The notes under the pieces were generated by a model. The model ran no database searches, was not told where the DNA came from, and was given only the letters and a program-made list of their open reading frames with translations. From contig NZ_FWFR01000002.1 in the NCBI RefSeq assembly GCF_900172325.1, positions 62,001 through 126,000 of the forward strand: a stretch of DNA of 64,000 nt, given 5' to 3'. Positions 9,486 through 19,220 of the stretch are shown piece by piece. Within the stretch, counting starts at the first letter, position 1; every line of letters begins with the position of its first letter. This DNA comes from Oceanibacterium hippocampi (GTDB lineage Bacteria; Pseudomonadota; Alphaproteobacteria; Sneathiellales; Sneathiellaceae). Both the position numbers and the translations under genes were made by a program.

Positions 9486-10685
9486 TCAGGCGCCGCGGAA
9501 GCGGAGGATCCGTACCCGTTCCCCGGCCGACGCCGCGGGCGCGTGCGGCGCCCGGACGATGAGGCAGTCGGCCTCGGCGAGCGTGGACAGCATCGAGCTG
9601 TCCTGCTTCGCCGCCGGTTCGGCGAGCGGTCCGTCGCCGTCATGGTGCAGTGTCGCCCGCAGGTAATCCTGGCGACGATCGTTCTCCGGCAGGTCGCGGG
9701 CGAGCCGGACCGTCTCTTCCTCGTCCGCGCCGGCGGCGAGACCCAGCATGTGCGCGATCGCCGGACGCAGGTAGATCAGGCCGCAGACGATCGAGGAGAC
9801 CGGGTTTCCGGGCAGCCCGAGCAGGGGCACGCCGTTCACGCTGCCGAACATCAGCGGCTTGCCGGGGCGCATCGCGACCTTCCAGAAGTCGAGGCCGCGG
9901 CCGTCGTCGCCGAGCACGGAACGGACGAGGTCATGTTCGCCGACCGAGGCGCCGCCGAGCGTGACGACCAGATCGGCGCCGCGGGCGCCTTCCGCGACCT
10001 GGCGAAGCGATGCCTCGTTGTCGCGCGCGATGCCGAGGTCGATCGCCTCGCCGCCGGCGGCCCGGACCAGGGCGGCGAGTGCCAGCGTATTGGAGGCGAC
10101 GATCTGGCTCTCGCCGATCGGCTCGCCCGGGCGGACCAGCTCGTCGCCGGTCGCGATCAGCGCGACCCGGGGCTTCCTGCGGACCGCGAGCCAGGGCACG
10201 TTCATCGCCGCGGCAAGCCCGACCGCCCGCGCGTCGAGCCGCGTGCCGGTCCGGAGGCGGACCTCGCCGGCGGCGAAATCGAGCCCGGCACGGCGCACGA
10301 AGGCGCCGGCCTTCGGCGCCTCCCTGACGGTGACGCGACCGTCCGCCGCCTCGGTATCTTCCTGGATCACGATCGTGTCGGCGCCGGCCGGCAGCACGCC
10401 ACCGGTGAAGATCCGCACTGCCTGTCCGGGCCCCACACGACCGGTGAAGACAGCGCCCGCGGGGGCCGCGCCTATGACATCAAGCGTAACGGGTACGGTG
10501 GCAACGTCGGCGGCACGCACCGCGTAGCCGTCCATCGCCGACATGTCGGCCGGCGGCTGGGTGCGCCGCGCCGCGACATCCTCGGTCAGCACGCGGCCGT
10601 CGGCATCGGCGATGGCGACGATCTCCGACGCCGTCGGGTTGAGCGCGGCGAGAATCCGCCGCCGGGCTTCCTCGACCGAAATCAC
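9486..10685 (-). CDS. moeA: Molybdopterin molybdenumtransferase MoeA
   Basis: MoeA inserts molybdate into adenylylated molybdopterin to finish molybdenum cofactor. Conserved blocks are [61 protein letters not shown] and GLPGNPVSS. The protein is 399 residues if translation starts at GTG 10685, whose last two bases plus the next A form the moaC stop (GTGA overlap). The frame remains open further upstream inside moaC, but that extension is not family-like. It ends a trpG-trpD-trpC-moaC-moeA run. Confidence 0.95.
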   Translation of the reverse strand: MISVEEARRRILAALNPTASEIVAIADADGRVLTEDVAARRTQPPADMSAMDGYAVRAADVATVPVTLDVIGAAPAGAVFTGRVGPGQAVRIFTGGVLPAGADTIVIQEDTEAADGRVTVREAPKAGAFVRRAGLDFAAGEVRLRTGTRLDARAVGLAAAMNVPWLAVRRKPRVALIATGDELVRPGEPIGESQIVASNTLALAALVRAAGGEAIDLGIARDNEASLRQVAEGARGADLVVTLGGASVGEHDLVRSVLGDDGRGLDFWKVAMRPGKPLMFGSVNGVPLLGLPGNPVSSIVCGLIYLRPAIAHMLGLAAGADEEETVRLARDLPENDRRQDYLRATLHHDGDGPLAEPAAKQDSSMLSTLAEADCLIVRAPHAPAASAGERVRILRFRGA

Positions 10686-11158
10686 GCTCGTTCGAAGCTC
10701 CCGGACTTGCCGCCGCTCTTGGCGAGCAGGCGAATGTCGCCGATCGTCATGCCGCGATCGGCCGCCTTGCACATGTCGTAGATGGTCAGCGCCGCGACGC
10801 TGACCGCGGTCAGCGCCTCCATCTCGACGCCGGTCCGCCCGGCGAGCCGGCAGGTGACGCGGATCTCGACCGCCGAGGTCGCCTCGTCGAGCTCGAATTC
10901 GACCTCGATCGCGGTCAGCGCGAGCGGGTGGCAGAGGGGGATCAGGTCGGACGTGCGTTTCGCGGCCATGATGCCGGCGAGCCGCGCGACGCCTAGCACG
11001 TCGCCCTTCTTCGCCGTGCCGTCGCGGACGAGGGCGAAGGTTTCGGGCTGCATGGTGATCCGCCCGGCGGCCGTTGCCTCGCGTTCGCTCACCGCCTTGG
11101 CGCCGACATCGACCATGCGGGCGTCGCCCTTGGCGTCGAAATGGGTGAGGGGGCTCAT
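10682..11158 (-). CDS. moaC: Cyclic pyranopterin monophosphate synthase MoaC
   Basis: MoaC converts the MoaA product 3',8-cyclo-GTP to cyclic pyranopterin monophosphate in molybdenum cofactor synthesis. The 158-residue protein has the family length and motifs: [57 protein letters not shown]-type core and [11 protein letters not shown] near the C-terminus. It overlaps trpC by four bases (ATGA) and moeA by four bases (GTGA). The trpC-moaC-moeA arrangement is common in alphaproteobacteria. Confidence 0.97.
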   Translation of the reverse strand: MSPLTHFDAKGDARMVDVGAKAVSEREATAAGRITMQPETFALVRDGTAKKGDVLGVARLAGIMAAKRTSDLIPLCHPLALTAIEVEFELDEATSAVEIRVTCRLAGRTGVEMEALTAVSVAALTIYDMCKAADRGMTIGDIRLLAKSGGKSGSFERA

Positions 11159-11976
11159 CCGGTCGCCCGGACCGCGCCGCTTTCCGCCGGCCGGGCGAGC
11201 AGGGCGCGGGTCGCGGCGGCGACGTCGGCCTGCCGCATCAGGCTTTCGCCGACCAGGAAGGCGCTGGCCCCGGCGCGCGCCATGCGGGCGAGGTCGGCGG
11301 GCGTGAACAGGCCGCTTTCGGCGACCGCCAGCGCGCCTTCGGGCAGCCCCGGGGCGAGCAGCTCGGTGGTTGCGATATCGACCTCGAGGGTCTTCAGGTT
11401 GCGGTTGTTGATGCCGATCAGGCGGCTCTTCAGCTTGTGCGCGCGTTCGAGTTCCACCGCGTCATGGACCTCGACCAGCACGTCCATGCCCCAGTCGAGC
11501 GCGGCCGCTTCCAGTTCGGCCGCCTGGCCGTCCTCGAGGCAGGCAAGGATCAGCAGGATGCAGTCGGCGCCGAGCGCCCGGGCCTCGAGCACCTGGTAGG
11601 GATCGAGCATGAAGTCCTTGCGCAGGACCGGCAGTTCGACCGCGGCGCGGGCGGCCACGAGGAAGCCGTCTTCGCCCTGGAAATAGGGCCGGTCGGTCAA
11701 CACCGAAAGACAGCTCGCGCCACCGTCCGCATAGGCCTTAGCCAGCGCCGGCGGATCGAAATCGGCCCGGATCAGGCCCTTCGACGGCGAGGCCCGCTTG
11801 ATCTCGGCGATCAGTCCGTAACGGCCGGACGCGATCGTGCGCGCGAGCGCCTCGCGGAAGCCGCGCGGGGCCGAAGCTGCGCGCGCCCGCTCCCCGATCT
11901 CCGCCGGTGGAACGGCGCGTTTCGCGGCCGCGATATGCTCGCGCTTGTCGGCGCAGATCCGGACCAGGGCGCTCAT
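11155..11976 (-). CDS. trpC: Indole-3-glycerol phosphate synthase TrpC
   Basis: TrpC closes the indole ring from CdRP in tryptophan synthesis. The 273-residue TIM-barrel protein has [16 protein letters not shown] with the catalytic Lys and Glu, [42 protein letters not shown] and [16 protein letters not shown] 11976 overlaps the trpD stop as ATGA, and its own stop overlaps the moaC start. The frame continues upstream across trpD, which is a GC-rich shadow frame and not a fusion. Confidence 0.97.
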   Translation of the reverse strand: MSALVRICADKREHIAAAKRAVPPAEIGERARAASAPRGFREALARTIASGRYGLIAEIKRASPSKGLIRADFDPPALAKAYADGGASCLSVLTDRPYFQGEDGFLVAARAAVELPVLRKDFMLDPYQVLEARALGADCILLILACLEDGQAAELEAAALDWGMDVLVEVHDAVELERAHKLKSRLIGINNRNLKTLEVDIATTELLAPGLPEGALAVAESGLFTPADLARMARAGASAFLVGESLMRQADVAAATRALLARPAESGAVRATG

Positions 11977-13010
11977 CCGGCCGCTCCGCTGTTGGTGATG
12001 CGGACGAGGTTGTCGAGGGCGGCCAGCGCCTTGCCGCTGTCGATCGCCATCTCGGCCGCCTTGACGCCTTCGGCATGGCTCGCCGCCTTGCCGCCGATCA
12101 TCGTCGCTGCACCGGCGGTATAGATGACGATGTCGCGGAACGGTCCGGGCTCGCCTTCCAGCAGCCGGCGGATCGCGGCGGCGTTGTGATCGGCATTGCC
12201 GCCCTTCAGATCCTCGATCCGGCCACGGCGCAGTCCGACATCCTCGGGCGAGACGTCGAAAGCCCGGATCACGCCGTCCTTGAGCTCGACCACATGGGTC
12301 GGCCCGGTCGTGGTCAGTTCGTCCATGCCGTCGGAACCGTGCAGGATCCAGACATGCTCGGCGCCGAGCGCCTTCAGGGTCTTCGCCATCGGCTCCAGCC
12401 AGCGCCGGTCGAACACGCCGATCAGCTGGCGCTTGACGCCGGCCGGGTTCGACATCACGCCGAGCAGGTTGAAGATCGTCCGCGTGCCGAGCTCGACCCG
12501 GGTGCCGGCGACATGGCGCATGGCGCCGTGATGGCGCGGCGCCATCAGGAAGCCGATGCCGGCCTCGCGCATCGAACGTTCGATCAGGGCCATGTCGCAG
12601 TCGATATCGACGCCGAGCGCGGTCAGCACGTCGGAGGAACCCGATTTCGACGACATTGCCCGGTTGCCGTGCTTGGCGACCGGCACGCCGCAGCCGGCCA
12701 GCACGATGGAAGCGGCGGTCGAGATGTTGAGCGTGCCGAAATTGTCGCCGCCGGTGCCGGCGAGGCAGACCGCGCCGGCGGGCGCTTCGATGTAGAGCGC
12801 CTTCTCGCGCAGCACCATGGTGCCGCCTGTCAGCTCGTCGATGGTCTCGCCGCGGACCCGGAGGCCCATCAGGAAGGCGCCCATCTGCGACGGCGTCGCG
12901 TCGCCCGACATGATGACCTCGAAGGCGGCGCGGGCCTGGTCGAGGGTGAGCGGTGCGCCGCCCGCGATATGGCCGAGAAGGCCCTTGAAATCGTCCGCCG
13001 TGCTGCTCAT
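11973..13010 (-). CDS. trpD: Anthranilate phosphoribosyltransferase TrpD
   Basis: TrpD transfers phosphoribose from PRPP to anthranilate. The 345-residue protein shows the PRPP-binding [34 protein letters not shown] and [14 protein letters not shown] motifs, all in the expected order after an N-terminal helical domain. It overlaps trpG and trpC by four bases each, so the three genes are translationally coupled. Confidence 0.98.
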   Translation of the reverse strand: MSSTADDFKGLLGHIAGGAPLTLDQARAAFEVIMSGDATPSQMGAFLMGLRVRGETIDELTGGTMVLREKALYIEAPAGAVCLAGTGGDNFGTLNISTAASIVLAGCGVPVAKHGNRAMSSKSGSSDVLTALGVDIDCDMALIERSMREAGIGFLMAPRHHGAMRHVAGTRVELGTRTIFNLLGVMSNPAGVKRQLIGVFDRRWLEPMAKTLKALGAEHVWILHGSDGMDELTTTGPTHVVELKDGVIRAFDVSPEDVGLRRGRIEDLKGGNADHNAAAIRRLLEGEPGPFRDIVIYTAGAATMIGGKAASHAEGVKAAEMAIDSGKALAALDNLVRITNSGAAG

Positions 13011-13597
13011 GCGGGCTCCTTCGCCGTCTCCGCGGCGATCTCGAGAAAGTTGCGCAAGAGCGCGTGACCATGTTCGGAGGCAATGCTCTCCGGGTGAAAC
13101 TGGACGCCGTGCAGGCCGCGGCTCGCGACCGACAGGCCCATGATCAGGCCGTCCTCGCTCTCCGCGGTGACGCGGACGTCGGCCGGCAGGCTGTCGCGAT
13201 CGACGGTGAGCGAATGGTAGCGCGTCGCGGTGAACGGGCTGGGCAGGCCGGCGAACAGGCCGCTGCCATCGTGACGGATCGAGGAGGTCTTGCCATGCAT
13301 CGGCTTCGGCGCGCGGACAATCCGCCCGCCCATCGCCTGGCCGATCGCCTGGTGGCCGAGGCAGACGCCGAGGATCGGGATCCGGCCGTCAACGCGGGCG
13401 ATCAGATCGAGGCAGATGCCGGCCTTGTCCGGATCGCAGGGGCCGGGCGAGATAACGATCCCCCGGGGACGTAGCGCCAGCACATCGTCCGGCGTCACGG
13501 CATCGTTGCGATGAACGACGATTTCGGCGCCCTGCATGCCGAAATAATGCACCAGGTTGTATGCAAAGCTGTCGTAATTGTCGATCAAGACAATCAT
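13007..13597 (-). CDS. trpG: Anthranilate synthase glutamine amidotransferase component TrpG
   Basis: TrpG supplies ammonia from glutamine to TrpE; the protein may also serve folate synthesis as PabA. It is a 196-residue class I amidotransferase with the Cys nucleophile at 79 ([12 protein letters not shown]) and the His-Glu pair in [11 protein letters not shown] 13597 ([11 protein letters not shown]) is the family start and has AGAGAAG nine bases upstream; a TTG six codons earlier is less likely. Its partner trpE is about 2 kb away, separated by two plus-strand genes. Confidence 0.96.
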   Translation of the reverse strand: MIVLIDNYDSFAYNLVHYFGMQGAEIVVHRNDAVTPDDVLALRPRGIVISPGPCDPDKAGICLDLIARVDGRIPILGVCLGHQAIGQAMGGRIVRAPKPMHGKTSSIRHDGSGLFAGLPSPFTATRYHSLTVDRDSLPADVRVTAESEDGLIMGLSVASRGLHGVQFHPESIASEHGHALLRNFLEIAAETAKEPA

Positions 13598-13776
13598 TTC
13601 AATGACTTCTCTCAATTCCCTTGAAGTGTACTTAAATTTCTCTCGCGACCGCCGTGAACCGGATCAGTAGAAAGCAGATGGGTGGGAGCCCCGTCAAGCG
13701 GCGGGGCGCTCTCCAGTATCCACGCCCGCCGTCCGGGCGCAATGCCCTTGCCCGCGCAGATGCCGCACGGAGGCAA

Positions 13777-13797
13777 ACCTTCCGGCGACTGGACAGT
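13777..13797. promoter_or_regulatory. Candidate CueR/HmrR operator upstream of the copper regulator gene
   Basis: ACCTTCC-N7-GGACAGT matches the CueR/HmrR operator pattern ACCTTCC-N7-GGAAGGT in 12 of 14 arm bases. It lies 80 bases upstream of the cueR-like gene in the 279-base gap shared with trpG. Autoregulation is the simplest reading. I could not identify convincing -35/-10 boxes with the 19-base spacing typical of MerR-family promoters. Confidence 0.5.
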
Positions 13798-13876
13798 CGT
13801 GACCGGGCTCATACATCAATAAAGGCAACGCCCCGGGCAATCGCCGCGCGGCGCCGGACAACCGGGAGACGACGGG

Positions 13877-14317
13877 ATGAATATCGGCGAACTCGCCAGG
13901 CAGAGCGGGGTCAACGCGAAGACCATTCGCTATTATGAGGAGATCGGCCTGATTCCGGCCGCCCATCGCGGCGACAATGGCTATCGCCGCTACCGGACGC
14001 AGGATCTCAACCGGCTGCAGTTCGTGCGGCGAGCCCGCGGCCTCGGCTTCTCGGTCGAGGATGTCTCGGCATTGCTGGCGCTCTACAACGACCGCAGCCG
14101 GCATAGTTCGGACGTCCGCGCCATCGCGCGCCGGCATGTCGCGGAGATCGACGGCAAGATCCGCGAACTGGTCTCGATGCGGGAGATGCTGAACGAGCTG
14201 ATCGAGAGCTGCCAGGGCGACCATCGTCCGGAATGCCCGATCCTGCAGGATCTCGCGGGCGCGGACACCGACGCTGGAACAAGCGCCGCCGACGTCCGGA
14301 CAAAAGTGCCAACTTGA
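13877..14317 (+). CDS. cueR: MerR-family copper-responsive regulator (CueR/HmrR type)
   Basis: CueR senses cytoplasmic Cu(I) and activates copper efflux genes by twisting a long-spacer promoter. The 146-residue protein has the winged helix (MNIGELARQSGVNAKTIRYYEEIGLI), the dimerisation helix and a metal loop with Cys112 and Cys120 (SCQGDHRPECPIL). Both cysteines are at the same numbers as in E. coli CueR, and Ser77, which marks monovalent-metal sensors, is also kept. No copper ATPase, oxidase or chaperone is nearby, so its targets besides itself are unknown. A matching operator lies 80 bases upstream. Confidence 0.88.
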   Translation: MNIGELARQSGVNAKTIRYYEEIGLIPAAHRGDNGYRRYRTQDLNRLQFVRRARGLGFSVEDVSALLALYNDRSRHSSDVRAIARRHVAEIDGKIRELVSMREMLNELIESCQGDHRPECPILQDLAGADTDAGTSAADVRTKVPT

Positions 14318-14388
14318 TTACACATTCTTTGCGACCCGGCGTATAAGCTGCCCCGCAACCGGAAAACGACGGGCGGAACGGATCGACA

Positions 14389-15549
14389 GTGACGGCGAGA
14401 CGACGAGGCAGGGCGCGGCCACGGACCCCGCTTGCGGCAACCCCGCTGACGCTGCTGCTGGCGGCCGGCCTGACGCTTGCCTTCGGCCTCGCGCTCGGCT
14501 TCCTCGCCGGAAAATTCCTGGGCGAGCCGCCCGAGCAGCACCTTGCCGGTGCCGAGGCCGCGCCCAATCCGGCGGATGAAGGGGTTATCGCGGCGCGTGC
14601 GCCATCGCCGCCCGAACCGCGCCTGGAACAAACGGATCCGATTCCGGCCGCCGCGGCCGGCAGCGCCGACGCCGACCTCCGCCAGGCCGCCTCGGCGGAA
14701 CTGGAGCGCCTGACGCATCTGCCGACACCGCCGGCGGCGGCGACGTTGCCGTCCGAGGCCGTGGCGCCCGTCGCGCCGGACCTGCCGGACCCCCCGGAAG
14801 GCGGCGAGGCGCTGGCCCCGGCCGACATGGTGCCGCCCTGGCGCCGCTATGCCGCGCTCGTGCCGGCCGGCGGCATCGGCCCCCGGATTGCCATCGTGAT
14901 CGACGATCTCGGCCTGAACAGCGCCCAGTCGGCCGCCTTCTCGAAGCTCGACGGGCCGCTCACGCTGTCCTATCTGCCCTATGCCCACGATCTCGCGGAC
15001 CAGGTCGCGGTCGCGCGGGGGGCCGGTCACGAGATCATGCTGCATCTGCCGATGGAGCCGAGCGTCGATGCCGATCCCGGCCCGAACGCGCTTCTGACCG
15101 GCTTGTCGGCGGAGGAACTGCAACGCCGGATCGTCTGGAATCTCGACCGCTTCGAGGGTTTTGTCGGCGTCAACAACCATATGGGCAGCCGCTTCACCGC
15201 CGACGCCGAGGCCATGACCCCGGTCATTCAGGCGCTCAAGCAGCGTGGCCTGCTGTTCCTCGATTCCCGGACCTCGGCCGACAGCCGCGGCTATGCGCTC
15301 GCCCGCCGCCTAGGTGTCCCGGCAGCCAGTCGCGACCTGTTTCTCGACAATGACGACGACGTCGTGCGGATCACCGCGCAACTCGACCTGCTGCGCCGGA
15401 TGGCCGAACAGCACGGTACCGCGATCGGCATCGGCCATCCGCATGCGAACACCCTGACGGCGCTCGCCGCCTGGCTGCCGAAGGCGATTGCCGAGGGGAT
15501 CCGGATCGTGCCGGTCAGCGCCCTGGTCGTGGCCACCGTCGACGGCTGA
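14389..15549 (+). CDS. Divergent polysaccharide deacetylase family protein (YibQ-like)
   Basis: The 386-residue protein starts at GTG 14389 with a basic stretch and a membrane helix (about 17-42). A Pro/Ala-rich linker follows to ~160, then a globular domain: PRIAIVIDDLGLNSAQS, HEIMLHLPMEP, VNNHMGSRFTADAEAM, LLFLDSRTSADSRGYALA and IGIGHPHANTL. This is the divergent polysaccharide deacetylase family, a periplasmic envelope protein whose relatives often lie near cell-wall peptidase genes. The substrate is not known. The paired DD and His residues suggest a metal site. It follows cueR by 71 bases and faces trpE. Confidence 0.85.
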   Translation: MTARRRGRARPRTPLAATPLTLLLAAGLTLAFGLALGFLAGKFLGEPPEQHLAGAEAAPNPADEGVIAARAPSPPEPRLEQTDPIPAAAAGSADADLRQAASAELERLTHLPTPPAAATLPSEAVAPVAPDLPDPPEGGEALAPADMVPPWRRYAALVPAGGIGPRIAIVIDDLGLNSAQSAAFSKLDGPLTLSYLPYAHDLADQVAVARGAGHEIMLHLPMEPSVDADPGPNALLTGLSAEELQRRIVWNLDRFEGFVGVNNHMGSRFTADAEAMTPVIQALKQRGLLFLDSRTSADSRGYALARRLGVPAASRDLFLDNDDDVVRITAQLDLLRRMAEQHGTAIGIGHPHANTLTALAAWLPKAIAEGIRIVPVSALVVATVDG

Positions 15550-15560
15550 CGGGCAGGGGT

Positions 15561-17081
15561 TCAGGCCCGGTTGCGGCCTTCCAGGGTCGCGAAACGGATC
15601 GCTTCCTCGGCGGCGCGGACCAGAGCCCGGGCCTTGTTCACCGTTTCCTCGTATTCCGCTTCCGGATCGCTGTCGGCGACGACGCCGCCGCCGGCCTGGA
15701 TATGGATGACGCCGTCCTTCACGACCGCCGTGCGGAGCGCGATGCAGGTATCCATCGAGCCGTTCGCCGAGAAATAGCCGACCGCGCCGCCATAGACGCC
15801 GCGCCGGTCCTTCTCCAGCTCGTCGATGATCTCCATCGCCCGGACCTTGGGCGCGCCGGAGACGGTTCCGGCCGGGAAGCCGGCCTTCAGCGCGTCGATC
15901 GCGTTGTGGCCCTCGGCGATCTCGCCCTCGACGTTCGAGACGATGTGCATGACGTGCGAGTAATACTCGATCACCATCTGCTCGGTGACCTCTACCGTGC
16001 CGATCCTGGCGACCCGGCCGACATCGTTCCGCCCGAGGTCGAGCAGCATGAGATGTTCGGCCAGTTCCTTCTCGTCGGACAGCAGGTCCTCGGCCAGTGC
16101 CTTGTCCTCGCTCGACGTCGCGCCGCGCCGTCGTGTCCCGGCGATCGGCCGCACGGTGACCCGGTTGTCGCGCAGGCGGACGAGAATTTCCGGGCTCGAG
16201 CCGACGATGGCGAAGCTGCCGAAATCGAGGAAGAAGAGGAACGGCGAGGGATTGGTCCGGCGCAGGGCCCGGTAGAGCGCGAAGGGCGAGAGCGTGAACG
16301 GCATCTGGAAGCGCTGCGACGGCACGACCTGGAAGATGTCGCCGGCGGCAATGTATTCCTTGGCCCGGCGGACCATCTCGTAATATTCGTCCCGGGTTGT
16401 GTTGGAGGTGACCTCCGCCTTCAGCGGCTCGCGCTCCTCCCGGCCGCGGCCATGCGGCAGGCTGCGCTCGAAATCGGCAATCACGTCGGCCAGCCGTTCC
16501 GCTGCGTGGTTGTAGGCGGAGCGGGCGTCGCGCCCGGAATCCGGCCATACCGGCGTCACGACGGTCATTACGTCGAGCACCGAATCGAAGATCGCCATGA
16601 TGCTCGGGCGGACGAACATGCCGTCCGGCACACCCAGGACATCGCGGTTGATGTCCGGCAGATGCTCCATCAGCCGCACGGTGTCGTAGGCCATGTAGCC
16701 GACCAGGCCGGCGGCCATCGGCGGCAGGCCCTCGGGCAGCTCGATCCGGGTTTCGTCGACGAGGGCCTGCAGGCTGTCAAGCGCCGGCCTCGGGTCCGGC
16801 TCGAAGGCCTCCGGGTCGAAGCGCGCGACCCGGTTGATCTCGGCCTTGTTGCCGAAGCAGCGCCAGATCAGGTCCGGCTTCATGCCGATGATCGAATAGC
16901 GTCCGCGCACCGCGCCGCCCTCGACCGATTCGAGCAGGAACGAATAGGGTCGCCCGTCGGTGAGCTTGAGCATCGCCGAGACCGGTGTTTCCAGGTCGGC
17001 GACGAGCGGGCTCCAGAGGACCTGCGGACGGCCCTCGCGATAGGCCGCCTCGAAGGCGGCGAAACTCGGCTGGACGGCCAT
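15561..17081 (-). CDS. trpE: Anthranilate synthase component I TrpE
   Basis: TrpE makes anthranilate from chorismate and is the feedback-inhibited first step of tryptophan synthesis. The 506-residue protein has the tryptophan-binding LLESVEGG near residue 50, FQVVPSQRFQMPFTL, SPSPFLFFLDFGSFAIVG-type core (NPSPFLFFLDFG), IAGTRRRG, LMLLDLGRNDVGRVA and SGAPKVRAMEIIDELE. It starts two bases after the ppiD stop, in one transcription unit with ppiD, not with trpG. Confidence 0.97.
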   Translation of the reverse strand: MAVQPSFAAFEAAYREGRPQVLWSPLVADLETPVSAMLKLTDGRPYSFLLESVEGGAVRGRYSIIGMKPDLIWRCFGNKAEINRVARFDPEAFEPDPRPALDSLQALVDETRIELPEGLPPMAAGLVGYMAYDTVRLMEHLPDINRDVLGVPDGMFVRPSIMAIFDSVLDVMTVVTPVWPDSGRDARSAYNHAAERLADVIADFERSLPHGRGREEREPLKAEVTSNTTRDEYYEMVRRAKEYIAAGDIFQVVPSQRFQMPFTLSPFALYRALRRTNPSPFLFFLDFGSFAIVGSSPEILVRLRDNRVTVRPIAGTRRRGATSSEDKALAEDLLSDEKELAEHLMLLDLGRNDVGRVARIGTVEVTEQMVIEYYSHVMHIVSNVEGEIAEGHNAIDALKAGFPAGTVSGAPKVRAMEIIDELEKDRRGVYGGAVGYFSANGSMDTCIALRTAVVKDGVIHIQAGGGVVADSDPEAEYEETVNKARALVRAAEEAIRFATLEGRNRA

Positions 17082-17083
17082 GG

Positions 17084-19021
17084 TCAGTAAAGCGCGTCGA
17101 GATTCTTGGGATAGGTCCTGACCGGGAAATCGCGCTGCAGGTCGGCCAGGTAGGTCTGCTGCATGTCGCCGGCCATTTCCCCGAGCAGGGTCTGGGCGAG
17201 CGCGTCGCGGGCCATGTCCAGCGTCTCCTGGTCGGCCGGCCGGATCTCTTTCAGCCGGACCACAGCGTAGCCGGTGCCGTCCGCGGTCGCGCCGGTCGCG
17301 ACCTCGCCGTCGCCGAGCTCGAACAGCCGGCCCTGCAGGGCGCCGTCGAACGGGCTCTGTCCGGCGGCCTGGACCAGCAGCCGGTCATAGTTGGTACGAC
17401 CCTGCGGCGGCTGGCCGCTCTGGCGCATCAGCGGCCGGGTGGTCTCGAGCGTCTTCCCGGCGCTTTCCGCGGCGGCGGCAAGGTCGCCCGCGGACCCGAT
17501 TGCCGCGGCCATGGCCTCGGCCTCGGCCCGGGCGAGCTTCTGCGCCTCGGCGTTGCGCCAGTGACGCTTCACGACATCGCGGATCGTGTCGAGCGGGCGA
17601 ACCGCCGGCTCGCGAATCCCGTCGATGGCGATCGCCATGATCGCGCCGTCCGCGGCGTCGACGACGTCCGGTTCCTCGCCTTCCTCCATTGCGAAGGCAA
17701 GTTCGAGGAAGGCCCGGTCCTTCGGCAGGTCGGTGATCGAGGAACCCTCGGGCGCCGAGCCGCCGCGATCGACCCATTCCACATGACGCGCCTTGACGCC
17801 CGCGGCAGCGGCGGCCTCGTCGATGGTCGCGCCGCCGGCGAACTGGTCCTGCAACTCGTGGCTGATATCGATGATCAGGTCGGAGGCGCGCGCCAGTCCC
17901 AAGTCGCGCCGGATGAGATCGGCGACCTCTTCCAGCGATTTCTCGGTCGGCGGGGTGATCTCGTCGACGGTGACCAGGGCCCAGCCGAACGGGCTCTCGA
18001 CCGGGTCCGTGGTCGCGCCTGCGTCGAGCGCGAAGACCGGCTCCCGCATCGCCTCGTCAAGCTCGTCCCGGGTGACGTTGCCGAGTTCGAGATCGCCCGG
18101 CTCGAGGCCAAGCGCGTCCTTGGCGACATCGGTGAAACTCTCGCCATTGGCGATCCGCTCCGCGGCAGCCTTCGCCGCCGCCTCGTCGGGGAAGAGCATC
18201 TGCCGGACATGGCGGGTCTCGGGCACGAGGAACTCGGCCTGGCGGCTCTGATATTCCGCCTGCACCGCGTCCTCGCCGATCGAGATCTGGTCGAGCACGT
18301 CCTCGGGCGCGACGTAGATATAGCCGAGCCGGCGATACTCCGGTGCCATGTAGCGGTCGGCATTCTCGTCGTGGAAGGCGGCGAGGGCGGTATCGTCCGG
18401 TTCCGTCGTCACCAGCGCCGGATCGGCCCTGAACACCACGTAGTCGGCGACCCGCAATTCCCAGCCATGGGCAAGCAGGCGCTGGACCGCCTCGCCCGGT
18501 GCCGCGCGGAAGCCGGCGAAGATCGCCGTCTGGAGCTGCTGGAGCGCCAGTTGCGACTTCCGCTCCAGCACATAGCCGCGCTCGCTCTGGCCATTGGTGA
18601 ACAGGAACTGCTGGAAGGCGAGTTCGCTGAACTCGCCGGTCAGGCCCTGGAACTGGGGATTGTTGCGGATATCGGCGGCGACCACCTGGTCGGGCACGCG
18701 GAGGGAAAGCGCATCCGCCTCGTTGGCCCACAGCGTCCGGTTCACGAGATCGTCCAGCGTCGCCTCCGGCAGGCGCAACTCGCGTGCCATCTGCGGGTCC
18801 GGCGTCCTTCCGGTCTGCATCTGGAAGAGCCTGAGCGTCCGGCGGTAATGCTGGTCGAAGGTGACGGAATTGATCTCGACATCGCCGACCTTGGCCACCA
18901 GCGTCTCGCCGCCACCGCCAAGATAATCGCCGATGCCCCACAACCCGAAGCTCGCCGCGAGCAACAGGAGGAGGCCCTTGACGAGCCAGGAAGCGACGCT
19001 TTTGCGCAGGCGGTTCAGCAT
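17084..19021 (-). CDS. ppiD: PpiD-like peptidyl-prolyl cis-trans isomerase / periplasmic chaperone
   Basis: PpiD-type proteins are inner-membrane anchored periplasmic chaperones that help newly exported proteins leave the Sec channel. This 645-residue protein has a short cytoplasmic N-terminus, one membrane helix (WLVKGLLLLLAASFGLWGI, ~13-31), a SurA-like chaperone region and a parvulin-type domain in the middle (QMLFPDEAAAKAAAERIANG onward). ATG 19021 (MLNRLRKS) gives the normal family start; the frame is open further upstream but without conserved residues. trpE follows two bases after its stop. The ppiD-trpE pairing recurs in related bacteria. Confidence 0.92.
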   Translation of the reverse strand: MLNRLRKSVASWLVKGLLLLLAASFGLWGIGDYLGGGGETLVAKVGDVEINSVTFDQHYRRTLRLFQMQTGRTPDPQMARELRLPEATLDDLVNRTLWANEADALSLRVPDQVVAADIRNNPQFQGLTGEFSELAFQQFLFTNGQSERGYVLERKSQLALQQLQTAIFAGFRAAPGEAVQRLLAHGWELRVADYVVFRADPALVTTEPDDTALAAFHDENADRYMAPEYRRLGYIYVAPEDVLDQISIGEDAVQAEYQSRQAEFLVPETRHVRQMLFPDEAAAKAAAERIANGESFTDVAKDALGLEPGDLELGNVTRDELDEAMREPVFALDAGATTDPVESPFGWALVTVDEITPPTEKSLEEVADLIRRDLGLARASDLIIDISHELQDQFAGGATIDEAAAAAGVKARHVEWVDRGGSAPEGSSITDLPKDRAFLELAFAMEEGEEPDVVDAADGAIMAIAIDGIREPAVRPLDTIRDVVKRHWRNAEAQKLARAEAEAMAAAIGSAGDLAAAAESAGKTLETTRPLMRQSGQPPQGRTNYDRLLVQAAGQSPFDGALQGRLFELGDGEVATGATADGTGYAVVRLKEIRPADQETLDMARDALAQTLLGEMAGDMQQTYLADLQRDFPVRTYPKNLDALY

Positions 19022-19220
19022 GTGTGGCGCTCTCGGCTGGAAACGGGCAACGCCCCGCGCACGGCGGGTGCAATCGGGACGGCGACCCAACAAACCGGCG
19101 CAGTATGGCGTGGCGCGTCGGGAATGCAAGAAGATGAACCGGTTTCGCACAGCTCCGGCTTTGCAAGGGCGGGCGCATTTGCTAAAGCGGCGCGGTGCAT
19201 TAACGGGACGGGAGACGGGC

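Noticed and set aside
11155-13083. Apparent TrpD-TrpC-like long fusion frame
   Set aside because: Only the last 273 residues are TrpC; the upstream part reads trpD in the wrong frame. The ATGA overlap marks the true trpC start.
13612-13812. 66-codon frame upstream of trpG as a trp leader peptide
   Set aside because: It has a single Trp codon, no tandem Trp codons, no nearby attenuator and overlaps the CueR-type operator. Composition fits chance.
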